A stretch of 7,202 bases of DNA from an uncultured Christensenella sp. (lineage in GTDB: Bacteria; Bacillota; Clostridia; Christensenellales; Borkfalkiaceae). Made by a program: the position numbers and the translations under genes. The DNA is taken from contig CAJTVA010000060.1 of assembly GCA_910579585.1 (NCBI GenBank), forward strand, positions 1 through 7,202. The letters are read 5' to 3'. Under the pieces are notes generated by a model. It made no database searches and was not told where the DNA came from. It was given only the letters and a program-made list of their open reading frames with translations. Positions 1 through 6,140 of this stretch are shown here, piece after piece. Position 1 is the first letter of the stretch. The number at the start of each line of letters is the position of its first letter.

Positions 1-2295
1 GTGAAATCGCTTATGCTGTCCGACGGACCGCACGGGCTGAGAAAGCAAGCCGCGGCTGCCGACCACCTCGGGTTGAACGCAAGTCTGCCCGCAACGTGCT
101 TCCCTACGGCGGCGACTATGGCGAACAGCTGGGACGAGGAACTCGGTGAAAAGATGGGCGAAGCTTTGGGCGAAGAAGCGGCGTCTTTGGGCGTCGACGT
201 TTTGTTGGGCCCCGGCACCTGTATGAAGCGCGACCCGCGCTGCGGCAGGAACTTCGAGTATTTTTCGGAGGACCCGTATCTTGCGGGTAAAATGGCGGCG
301 GCGTATATCCGCGGCATTCAAAGTAACGGAACGGCGGCTTGCGTAAAGCACTTCGCCGCGAACAATCAGGAAGAGCGCAGAATGGTAACGGACTCCGTTA
401 TCGACGAAAGAACATTGCGCGAAATTTATCTCACCGCGTTCGAAATCGCCGTGAAAGAGGGCAAGACCAAAACGATTATGTCCTCTTACAACAAACTTAA
501 CGGCAAGCACGCCGATGAAAACGAGCATCTTATCCGCGGAATTCTTCGCGGGGAATGGGGCTTTGACGGCGTAGTCGTTTCGGACTGGGCGGGCACGAAC
601 AATAAGGTCGCTTCGACGATAGCGGGCAGTGATTTGGAGATGCCCTCTTGCCGATACGGCGCTGACGATATAGTTAAAGCCGTGGAAAGCGGTGAACTAG
701 ATATTAAATACGTTGACGAGAGCGTGGAAAGGATACTTACCCTCGTTGAGGGCGCAGGCGGGGTGGAAAAGGGCAAACCGTTCGATAAAGAAGCTCACCA
801 CGACCTTGCCGCCAAGTGTGCGGAAGATAGTATCGTACTTTTAAAGAACGACGGAATACTGCCCCTTAAAGAAAACGCGAAAGTCGCGGTTATAGGCGAC
901 TTTGCAAAAACGCCCCGCTATCAGGGCGCGGGCTCGTCGGTGGTAAACCCGACTAAGCTTGAAAATATTTTGGATAACCTCGACGGGTTGGAATGCATAG
1001 GTTACGAAAAGGGCTTCGACAGATACGGCAAGGATAAGCCCAAGCTTATCCGCCGCGCCGTCAAGCTCGCGTTAAAGGCTGACGTCGTGGTGCTGTGTCT
1101 TGGGCTTGACGAGGTTTCGGAAGCCGAGGGTTTGGACAGGGAGCATATAAAAATTCCCCAAAACCAGATAGAGCTTTTCAAACAGGTAAGAGTATTCAGC
1201 AAGAAACTGGTGCTTGTGCTTTCGTGCGGCAGTGCGGTAGAAACGGGTTGGTGCAGAAGCTCGAACGCAATCGTTTACGGCTGTCTTGGCGGACAGGCGG
1301 GCGCGAGTGCGGTAACGAAAGTTCTGACGGGCAAGACGAACCCCTCGGGCAAGCTTGCGGAAACTTTCCCCGTCAGGCTTTCGGACTGCCCCTCTGCGGC
1401 TAATTTCCCCGGCAAAAAGATGACCGTAGAGTACCGCGAAGGGCTTTTCGTCGGGTACAGGTACTACGACACGGCTAAGGTGCCCGTTGCGTACCCGTTC
1501 GGGTTCGGGCTTTCGTATACGACTTTCGAGTATTCGGACGCGGTTGTCGGCGACAACGGCGTGACCTTTAAAATCAAAAATACGGGAAGCTTCGACGGTG
1601 CGGAAGTGGCGCAACTTTACGTCGGAAAACCCGACGGCGAAATTTTCCGACCCGCAAAAGAGCTGAAAGGCTTTAAAAAAGTGCATATTAAAACGGGCGA
1701 AAGCGCAACGGTGACTATTCCTTTCGACGACAAAACTTTCCGTTATTTCAACGTTAAAACGGATAAATGGGAAGTCGAGGGCGGGGAGTACGTCCTTTAC
1801 ATAGGCGCAAGCAGTGCGGATATCCGCCTTACGGCTTCCGTTGAAAGGCAGGGCACGACCGAATTATATCCCTACGATAAAGCGGCGCTTCCATCGTATT
1901 ACAGCGGTAAAGCGGCTTCGGTTTCTGCGGAGGAATTCACCGCGCTTTTGGGCAGAGAGTTGCCGAAATCGGGCTACGACTTCTATAAAAAGAAGAGAAT
2001 GGTTATGACCGAGAATTGTACGGTTGCAGATTTGCGGTATTCGAAGCGCTGGGTCGGCAGAGCGTTCTCGGGATTGTTCCGCTTCCTTGTGAAATTCCTG
2101 AAAAAGATTGGCAAGCGCACTACGGCAAATACGCTTATAATGGGAGTTATTCACCAGCCTGTAAGGGGGCTTGCAAAGTTCGGCGGAATGAGCCGCAGAC
2201 AGATGGAAGCGATTTTATTGATGTTCAACGGGCACTTCTTCAAGGGCGTCGGTAGGTTCTTTTCAAAAGAAAAAGCTAAAAAGGGGGATAAATAA
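1..2295 (+). CDS. Glycoside hydrolase family 3 beta-glucosidase, 5' end missing
   Basis: Retaining exo-acting beta-glycosidase, most likely a beta-glucosidase that releases terminal glucose from beta-glucosides or oligosaccharides. No secretion signal can be judged because the N-terminus is absent. Visible residues, counted from base 1: DGPHGLR at 8-14; GRNFEYFSEDP at 82-92; the substrate-binding KH pair at 116-117; SSYNKLNG at 161-168; and the SDW motif with the expected nucleophile D195 (bases 583-585). The second alpha/beta domain starts near residue 275 (SIVLLKNDG), and its EGLDR motif gives E376 as the probable acid/base. PFGFGLSY at 499-506 leads into a fibronectin type III-like domain (about 510-615). 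A basic tail of about 150 residues follows, ending in a block with LLMFNGHFFKG, seen in many clostridial GH3 enzymes. Base 1 reads GTG, but this is probably an internal valine: the family normally has about 35-50 residues (LTLEEK-type helix) before DGPHGLR. No frameshift or missing catalytic residue is visible. The exact substrate (glucoside, xyloside or other) cannot be read from sequence. Confidence 0.93.
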   Translation: MKSLMLSDGPHGLRKQAAAADHLGLNASLPATCFPTAATMANSWDEELGEKMGEALGEEAASLGVDVLLGPGTCMKRDPRCGRNFEYFSEDPYLAGKMAAAYIRGIQSNGTAACVKHFAANNQEERRMVTDSVIDERTLREIYLTAFEIAVKEGKTKTIMSSYNKLNGKHADENEHLIRGILRGEWGFDGVVVSDWAGTNNKVASTIAGSDLEMPSCRYGADDIVKAVESGELDIKYVDESVERILTLVEGAGGVEKGKPFDKEAHHDLAAKCAEDSIVLLKNDGILPLKENAKVAVIGDFAKTPRYQGAGSSVVNPTKLENILDNLDGLECIGYEKGFDRYGKDKPKLIRRAVKLALKADVVVLCLGLDEVSEAEGLDREHIKIPQNQIELFKQVRVFSKKLVLVLSCGSAVETGWCRSSNAIVYGCLGGQAGASAVTKVLTGKTNPSGKLAETFPVRLSDCPSAANFPGKKMTVEYREGLFVGYRYYDTAKVPVAYPFGFGLSYTTFEYSDAVVGDNGVTFKIKNTGSFDGAEVAQLYVGKPDGEIFRPAKELKGFKKVHIKTGESATVTIPFDDKTFRYFNVKTDKWEVEGGEYVLYIGASSADIRLTASVERQGTTELYPYDKAALPSYYSGKAASVSAEEFTALLGRELPKSGYDFYKKKRMVMTENCTVADLRYSKRWVGRAFSGLFRFLVKFLKKIGKRTTANTLIMGVIHQPVRGLAKFGGMSRRQMEAILLMFNGHFFKGVGRFFSKEKAKKGDK
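2281..2287 (+). promoter_or_regulatory. Ribosome binding site for the GtrA-like gene
   Basis: AAGGGGG lies inside the last codons of the GH3 gene, eight bases before the ATG at 2296. It supports that start, which follows the GH3 stop codon (2293-2295) with no gap. Confidence 0.7.
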
Positions 2296-3345
2296 ATGAA
2301 CGGACAGTATACGGCTGAGGACGTACAGGCACAGATAAAACCGCTTTCCAAAAACGGTTTTTTGAGGTTTTTTCAGAGGATTTACCGCTGGTGGCTGGGC
2401 GTGTGGTACGGCTTTTGCGACAAGCACGAAAAGCTTTCCAAGTGGATTTACAAACTGTTTTTCTTTATAGTATTCTCTATGGGCGTAACCATCTGGCAGT
2501 TTCTTATTATGGCTATCGTGCCCGAGTTCTTGCCCAAGACCGAAGCCGTAGGCTGGCCTATGGTGCCCATTGCCGCGGCGGGCGGAAGAAACTTTATCAT
2601 CTTCGGCGACGAGCAGGGCTGGGCGACCTTCATTTGTTTTGAAATAGCGGTGTTTACCGCGCAGTGCATTAACTTCCCGTTGCAGAGGAATATAACCTAC
2701 CGTTCGCACGGCAACCCGTACTTTCAGGCAATGTGGTATTTTATCGGCTGGGTGCTCGTATCGATTGCAACCAACGCGCTTTGGGGCGTGTGCAACGCGT
2801 TTCTTCTGCACTGGGGCAGTCCCGATATAGTGAACGGACTTTTGAAAACGATATTGACGGGCGGCGTTTCGCTTGTTATATTCTTCTTTATATTTATGGT
2901 TATCTTCCCCGATAACGACAAAATGGCGAAAAAAGCGCGCGCAAAGTACGAAAAGCTTGTTGCGGCTAACGCTTCTGCGGAACAGGTGGAAGCGGCTAAA
3001 TCAAGAGCCGAGGAATGGGAAAAGAAGGCGCTGTTGTCCAACACCGAAAGGGAGTTTGCCAAGGCAAAGACGCAGGCAAGCGTAAAAGCTATGATGTATA
3101 ACGTTGCGGTTGCTTCCGAGGGCAAGGCTAAAACCGAAGAAGAGAAGTCGGCTTCCCGCGCAAAGCAGGAAAAATATTTAAACGAAGTTTACGCCGCGAT
3201 TGACGTTAAAAAGGAAAAGGAAGAAGCTTATAACGCGGCGCGTGCGGACGGCGACGCGGCTGACGGCGAAGATGCGGCGGAAGTTGCGGACGAACCTGCC
3301 GCAGAAAATAATAATTCCGGAAATAATGCGGAAAATAAGGAATAA
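2296..3345 (+). CDS. GtrA-like four-helix membrane protein with long charged C-terminal tail
   Basis: Integral membrane protein of 349 residues. An amphipathic, aromatic- and lysine-rich N-terminus (about 20-53) is followed by four predicted membrane segments at about 54-75, 109-128, 145-171 and 182-204. The segment 2 to 3 link reads INFPLQRNITYRS (125-137), like the conserved asparagine-phenylalanine/arginine/aromatic turn of GtrA proteins (typically N-F-x-x-x-R-x-x-x-F), which helped suggest the family. GtrA proteins are thought to flip polyprenyl-phosphate-linked sugars for surface glycan decoration. They are usually only 120-150 residues. This one also has a 33-residue loop between segments 1 and 2, containing a GGRNF stretch, and a cytoplasmic-looking tail (205-349) rich in Lys, Glu and Ala. 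The tail is likely helical or coiled-coil to about 310, then acidic and Asn-rich low complexity to the end. The neighbouring GT2 and glf genes fit a glycan role. The start is set by the AAGGGGG site and the abutting GH3 stop. The family call rests on pattern resemblance only; an uncharacterised clostridial membrane family is the alternative. Confidence 0.6.
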   Translation: MNGQYTAEDVQAQIKPLSKNGFLRFFQRIYRWWLGVWYGFCDKHEKLSKWIYKLFFFIVFSMGVTIWQFLIMAIVPEFLPKTEAVGWPMVPIAAAGGRNFIIFGDEQGWATFICFEIAVFTAQCINFPLQRNITYRSHGNPYFQAMWYFIGWVLVSIATNALWGVCNAFLLHWGSPDIVNGLLKTILTGGVSLVIFFFIFMVIFPDNDKMAKKARAKYEKLVAANASAEQVEAAKSRAEEWEKKALLSNTEREFAKAKTQASVKAMMYNVAVASEGKAKTEEEKSASRAKQEKYLNEVYAAIDVKKEKEEAYNAARADGDAADGEDAAEVADEPAAENNNSGNNAENKE

Positions 3346-3370
3346 ATAAAAAACTTTAATTTTTGTATCT
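3346..3370 (+). other. Only intergenic gap, AT-rich, no clear signal
   Basis: Twenty-five bases, almost all A and T, separate the membrane protein gene from the phosphatase gene. No stable hairpin, no -35/-10 pair of normal spacing and no Shine-Dalgarno within usual reach of the ATG at 3371 are visible. The nearest purine-rich stretch (AAGGAA, near 3337-3342) is about 28 bases upstream, so the phosphatase may start weakly or rely on an unstructured AT-rich leader. Confidence 0.5.
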
Positions 3371-4177
3371 ATGTGCAAGACTAAGCGGCTAAAACTTAAA
3401 AAGCTTCATAATACGCGTGATTTGGGCGGATTGAAGACAACTGACGGAAAGGTTATAAAATACGGAAAACTTATAAGAAGCGGGAAGCTTTCCTCGCTTC
3501 CCCGTTCCACGCGCAACGCGCTTTCGGCGATGGGCGATTTGACCGTTATCGATTTGCGTATTCCCGTAGAGCGTAGCGACAACCCCGACGTTGTTTTAGA
3601 GAATATGAATAATATTCAGCTTCCTTTAATGTTCACGGCGACGCCGGGCGTAACGCATGATAAAAAGATAAGAATTACCGTACTTAAAGAAAGTTACCGC
3701 TTAAAAGAAGAATTCGGTACTATCGATAACTATATGATACAGGTCTACCGCAGTATTCTTTTCAACGAAGAACCGCAGGAAAGACTGAAAAAGTTTTTGC
3801 GGCTTATAATCGACGCGGAAAACCCCGTCATTTTCCACTGTTCCAGCGGTAAGGACAGGGCGGGTATCTGCGCGATGTTGATAGAGTCGCTTCTCGGCGT
3901 TGACGAGGAAACCGTGTTAAACGATTACGCAATTTCCGAAACGTTCCTCAAAAAAGAATATTTCTGGAAAAAGGTTGCAATAGTCGTCGCGCCCATTCGC
4001 TTGCGGTTTAAAAAGGTGCTTTTCGCGTATATGCGCATAAAGCGCGAGTTTATGGCGACAGTCATCGAAGAAATGAAAAGCCGTTTCGGCGGGGTGAGGG
4101 AATATTGCCAGACCGTGCTTAAAGTCACCGATGAAGATATTGAAACGCTTAAAGAAAAATATTTAGAGGACTTATGA
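3371..4177 (+). CDS. Y_phosphatase3-type tyrosine/lipid phosphatase
   Basis: Cysteine-based phosphatase of 268 residues, related to the family that includes Mycobacterium PtpB and Listeria LipA, which act on phosphotyrosine, phosphoserine/threonine and phosphoinositides. The hallmark N-terminal NTRDLGG block is at about residues 14-20, followed by the DGKVIKYGKLIRSG stretch and a VIDLR strand. The catalytic P-loop is HCSSGKDRAG, with nucleophile C157 and phosphate-binding R163 (CX5R). The lysine and aspartate between them (K161, D162) match the HCxxGKDR version of the loop that marks this family rather than low-molecular-weight or classical PTPs. There is no signal peptide or membrane segment, so it is probably cytoplasmic. 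The stretch at about 185-235 is rich in Lys, Arg and hydrophobic residues and might contact membrane. ATG 3371 is chosen because it leaves about 13 residues before the conserved block; no better start lies upstream. The stop overlaps the GT2 start by four bases. The physiological substrate is unknown; a role in regulating glycan synthesis is suggested only by context. Confidence 0.87.
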   Translation: MCKTKRLKLKKLHNTRDLGGLKTTDGKVIKYGKLIRSGKLSSLPRSTRNALSAMGDLTVIDLRIPVERSDNPDVVLENMNNIQLPLMFTATPGVTHDKKIRITVLKESYRLKEEFGTIDNYMIQVYRSILFNEEPQERLKKFLRLIIDAENPVIFHCSSGKDRAGICAMLIESLLGVDEETVLNDYAISETFLKKEYFWKKVAIVVAPIRLRFKKVLFAYMRIKREFMATVIEEMKSRFGGVREYCQTVLKVTDEDIETLKEKYLEDL

Positions 4178-5199
4178 AACTGATTAGTTTTACGGTCCCT
4201 TGCTACAATTCGGCTGAATATATGCGCAAGTGTATAGACAGCCTTCTGACGGGCGGGGACGACGTGGAAATAATTATCATAAACGACGGTTCCAAGGACG
4301 ATACACTGAAAATCGCGCAAGAGTACTCTGAAAAGCACCCCGATACAGTATCGGTCGTCGATAAGGAAAACGGCGGGCACGGCTCGGGCGTGAACGCCGG
4401 GCTTAAAAGGGCGACGGGGCTTTATTTTAAAGTCGTGGACAGCGACGACTGGCTCGATACGGTCGCGCTTGAAAAACTTATTTCCGCGATAAAGGCTAAC
4501 CTTGCGGCGGGGAATTGCCCGGACCTTTATATTGCGAATTTTATTTACGACCGTATTCACGACGGAGAATTTTACGTTTCGAGCTACGAAAAGAAGATGC
4601 CCGAGGGCAAAATTATAGGTTGGGAGCGGGTTAAGCCGTTCAGGTATTCGCATATGATGCTTATGCACGCTCTTTTATATAACCGCGAAAGGCTTTTAGA
4701 GAGCGGAACAGTCCTGCCCGAACACACTTTTTACGTAGACAACATTTTCGCGTACAAGCCGTTGCCGTATACGAAGTCGCTTTGTTATCTCAACCTCGAC
4801 CTTTACCACTACTACATAGGCAGGGCGGACCAGTCCGTGACGGTGGGGAATATGGTGTCGCGGTATATGCAGCAGCGGCGCGTTATGCTGGAAATGACAG
4901 ACGCTTATTCCTGGGACGAGATAAGGAAGCTCCCCAAAGGGCTGAAAAAGTATATGTGGCACTCGTTGCAAACGATTATGATGACGACGCTGTTTTTTAT
5001 CTGCGCAGAGTATTCGCCCGAGCGGAAAGCGGCGCTGAAGGATATGTGGCGGCACATAAAGGCGCGTGACAAAAAGCTTTACAGAAAACTTTATTACCGC
5101 TCTTATGCGTCGGCGGTCAACTTTTTGAGCTGGCGCGTCCGCGGGTATATTATGATGAAAAGTTATAAAATTCTTTGCAGGAAGGTAAAACTGGGTTGA
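4174..5199 (+). CDS. Family 2 glycosyltransferase
   Basis: Inverting GT-A fold transferase of 341 residues, expected to move a sugar from a nucleotide donor onto a lipid-linked or surface glycan acceptor at the cytoplasmic face. The start is a textbook GT2 strand, SFTVPCYNSAEYMRKCIDSLL (shown by P9, Y11, N12 and C20). It is followed by IIIINDGSKDDT (33-44) and NGGHGSGVNAGL (66-77), which contact the nucleotide. The metal-binding DxD-type motif is DSDDW at 89-93. The later half (about 110-341) is family-specific, with an aromatic- and Met-rich region, and ends in a basic stretch (SWRVRGY to KVKLG). Unlike GtrB/DPM1-type enzymes it lacks an obvious pair of C-terminal membrane helices; only a short hydrophobic patch appears near 268-281. 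The ATG sits in an ATGA overlap with the phosphatase stop, with AGAGGA at 4165-4170 unusually close before it, so coupled translation is likely. Donor and acceptor cannot be assigned; the nearby glf makes galactofuranose transfer an attractive but unproven idea. Confidence 0.9.
   Translation: MKLISFTVPCYNSAEYMRKCIDSLLTGGDDVEIIIINDGSKDDTLKIAQEYSEKHPDTVSVVDKENGGHGSGVNAGLKRATGLYFKVVDSDDWLDTVALEKLISAIKANLAAGNCPDLYIANFIYDRIHDGEFYVSSYEKKMPEGKIIGWERVKPFRYSHMMLMHALLYNRERLLESGTVLPEHTFYVDNIFAYKPLPYTKSLCYLNLDLYHYYIGRADQSVTVGNMVSRYMQQRRVMLEMTDAYSWDEIRKLPKGLKKYMWHSLQTIMMTTLFFICAEYSPERKAALKDMWRHIKARDKKLYRKLYYRSYASAVNFLSWRVRGYIMMKSYKILCRKVKLG
5179..5185 (+). promoter_or_regulatory. Ribosome binding site that fixes the ROK kinase start at TTG 5196
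   Basis: AGGAAGG lies in the end of the GT2 gene, ten bases before the TTG at 5196. It is downstream of the other in-frame TTG (5175), which therefore cannot use it. The choice of 5196 also places the protein start two residues before the conserved IIGIDIGGT strand. Confidence 0.7.
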
Positions 5200-6140
5200 A
5201 AATAATCGGAATCGATATAGGCGGCACGGGAGTAAAAGGCGTAATTATCGACGAAAAGGGTGAAGTTTACGTTAAAGACAGTATCCCGACCGAAGCCGAA
5301 AAAGGCGCGGACAACCTCGTTAAAAATATTGCGGCTATGATTGAAAATATGCTTTCTGCGTCGGATATTTCAAAATCGGAAGTCGCGGGCGTAGGCGTAG
5401 GCTGCCCCGGGCTTATAGACAGCAGGCACGGCACCGTGGTTTTTGCGGGAAACCTGTATATAAAAGATTACCCCCTGTCCTCGGAAATTTCCAAACGGAC
5501 GGGGCTTTCCGCAAGAATAACCAATGATGCGAACGCGGCGGCGCTTGGTGAAGCGCGTTTCGGCGCGGGCAGGAAGTACGAGGACAGTATCCTCGTGACC
5601 CTCGGCACCGGCGTGGGCGGCGGAATCGTTATAGGCGGCAGACTGTTCGAGGGTGGCAGTTCGGCGGGCACCGAAATAGGGCACACCGTTATCGTCGAAA
5701 ACGGAATAAAGTGCACTTGCGGCAGGCGCGGTTGCTTCGAAAGATACGCTTCGGCGCGCGCCCTGACGGCGCAGACCCGCGCGGCAATGGTAAAGAACCC
5801 CGGAAGTCCGATGTGGAAAACTTACGATAAAAACAGCGTTTGCGGAAAAACTCCGTTCGATTATATGGACGACGACCCTGTGGCTAAGTCGGTCGTCGAC
5901 GGCTACATAAAGCACCTTGCGTGCGGAATAGTCAACGTTGCGAACGTTTTCCGTCCGCAGGTCGTTATGCTGGGCGGCGGCGTCAGCGAGCAGGGCGAAA
6001 GGCTAACCAAGCCCTTGCAGGAGATTGTTGACAGAGAGATTTTCGTGGGCACGGAGTACGCGCCCGTGAAAGTCGTTAAAGCGACTTTGGGAAGCGACGC
6101 CGGCGCGTTCGGCGCGGCTTCGCTGTGGATTGAGAATTGA
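5196..6140 (+). CDS. ROK family sugar kinase, probable glucokinase
   Basis: ATP-dependent sugar kinase of 314 residues, most likely phosphorylating glucose to glucose 6-phosphate in the cytoplasm (the GlcK type of Bacillota). Starting at TTG 5196, the phosphate-binding loop GIDIGGTGVKG is at 5-15. TNDANAAALGE (109-119) carries the expected catalytic base D111. LGTGVGGGI follows near 140-150. The ROK signature has E160, H163 and the CTCGRRGC zinc site (C173, C175, C180), then E182. There is no N-terminal helix-turn-helix, so it is an enzyme and not a ROK repressor. Length is normal for the family. The TTG overlaps the GT2 stop as TTGA, and the next gene's TTG overlaps this stop in the same way. 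An alternative TTG at 5175 would add seven residues but lies before the Shine-Dalgarno. Glucose from the upstream beta-glucosidase is a sensible substrate; N-acetylmannosamine, fructose or another hexose cannot be excluded, since sugar choice in ROK enzymes is hard to read from motifs. Confidence 0.9.
   Translation: MKIIGIDIGGTGVKGVIIDEKGEVYVKDSIPTEAEKGADNLVKNIAAMIENMLSASDISKSEVAGVGVGCPGLIDSRHGTVVFAGNLYIKDYPLSSEISKRTGLSARITNDANAAALGEARFGAGRKYEDSILVTLGTGVGGGIVIGGRLFEGGSSAGTEIGHTVIVENGIKCTCGRRGCFERYASARALTAQTRAAMVKNPGSPMWKTYDKNSVCGKTPFDYMDDDPVAKSVVDGYIKHLACGIVNVANVFRPQVVMLGGGVSEQGERLTKPLQEIVDREIFVGTEYAPVKVVKATLGSDAGAFGAASLWIEN
6137..6140 (+). promoter_or_regulatory. TTGA stop/start overlap setting the glf start
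   Basis: TTG (6137-6139) shares bases with the ROK stop TGA (6138-6140). In the glf frame a TGA stop at 6131-6133 lies just two codons upstream, so no earlier start is possible, and the next ATG (near 6429) would remove the FAD-binding strand. There is no strong Shine-Dalgarno, which points to reinitiation after the kinase gene. Confidence 0.75.

Noticed and set aside
1..3. GTG at base 1 as the true start of the GH3 gene
   Set aside because: DGPHGLR would lie only seven residues from the start, whereas the family has an extra helix and strand before it; the codon is better read as an internal valine in a gene cut by the window.
1072..1686. 204-codon open frame on the minus strand inside GH3
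   Set aside because: Antisense to conserved GH3 sequence; Arg-rich shadow composition and no recognisable domain.
2263..2811. 182-codon open frame on the minus strand over the membrane protein gene
   Set aside because: Antisense shadow; the sense frame has coherent membrane segments and a good ribosome site.
3312..3325. Palindrome around TTCCGGAA as an operator
   Set aside because: Short, imperfect beyond eight bases and inside the Asn-rich coding tail, where such repeats arise from codon composition.
3346..3370. Possible terminator or promoter in the AT-rich gap
   Set aside because: The only self-complementary stretch is five A-T pairs without a GC stem, and the TATCTA-like sequence overlaps the start codon with no -35 partner.
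3925..4668. 247-codon open frame on the minus strand
   Set aside because: It is antisense to the phosphatase and GT2 genes, its translation matches no family I know and is rich in Arg, Val and Phe as expected of a reverse-frame shadow, and both sense genes have intact motifs.
5175..5177. TTG at 5175 as start of the ROK kinase
   Set aside because: It lies before the AGGAAGG site and adds seven residues ahead of the conserved first strand; TTG 5196 fits spacing, overlap and family length better.
5370..5915. 181-codon open frame on the minus strand inside the ROK kinase
   Set aside because: Antisense to the conserved kinase motifs; no family resemblance.
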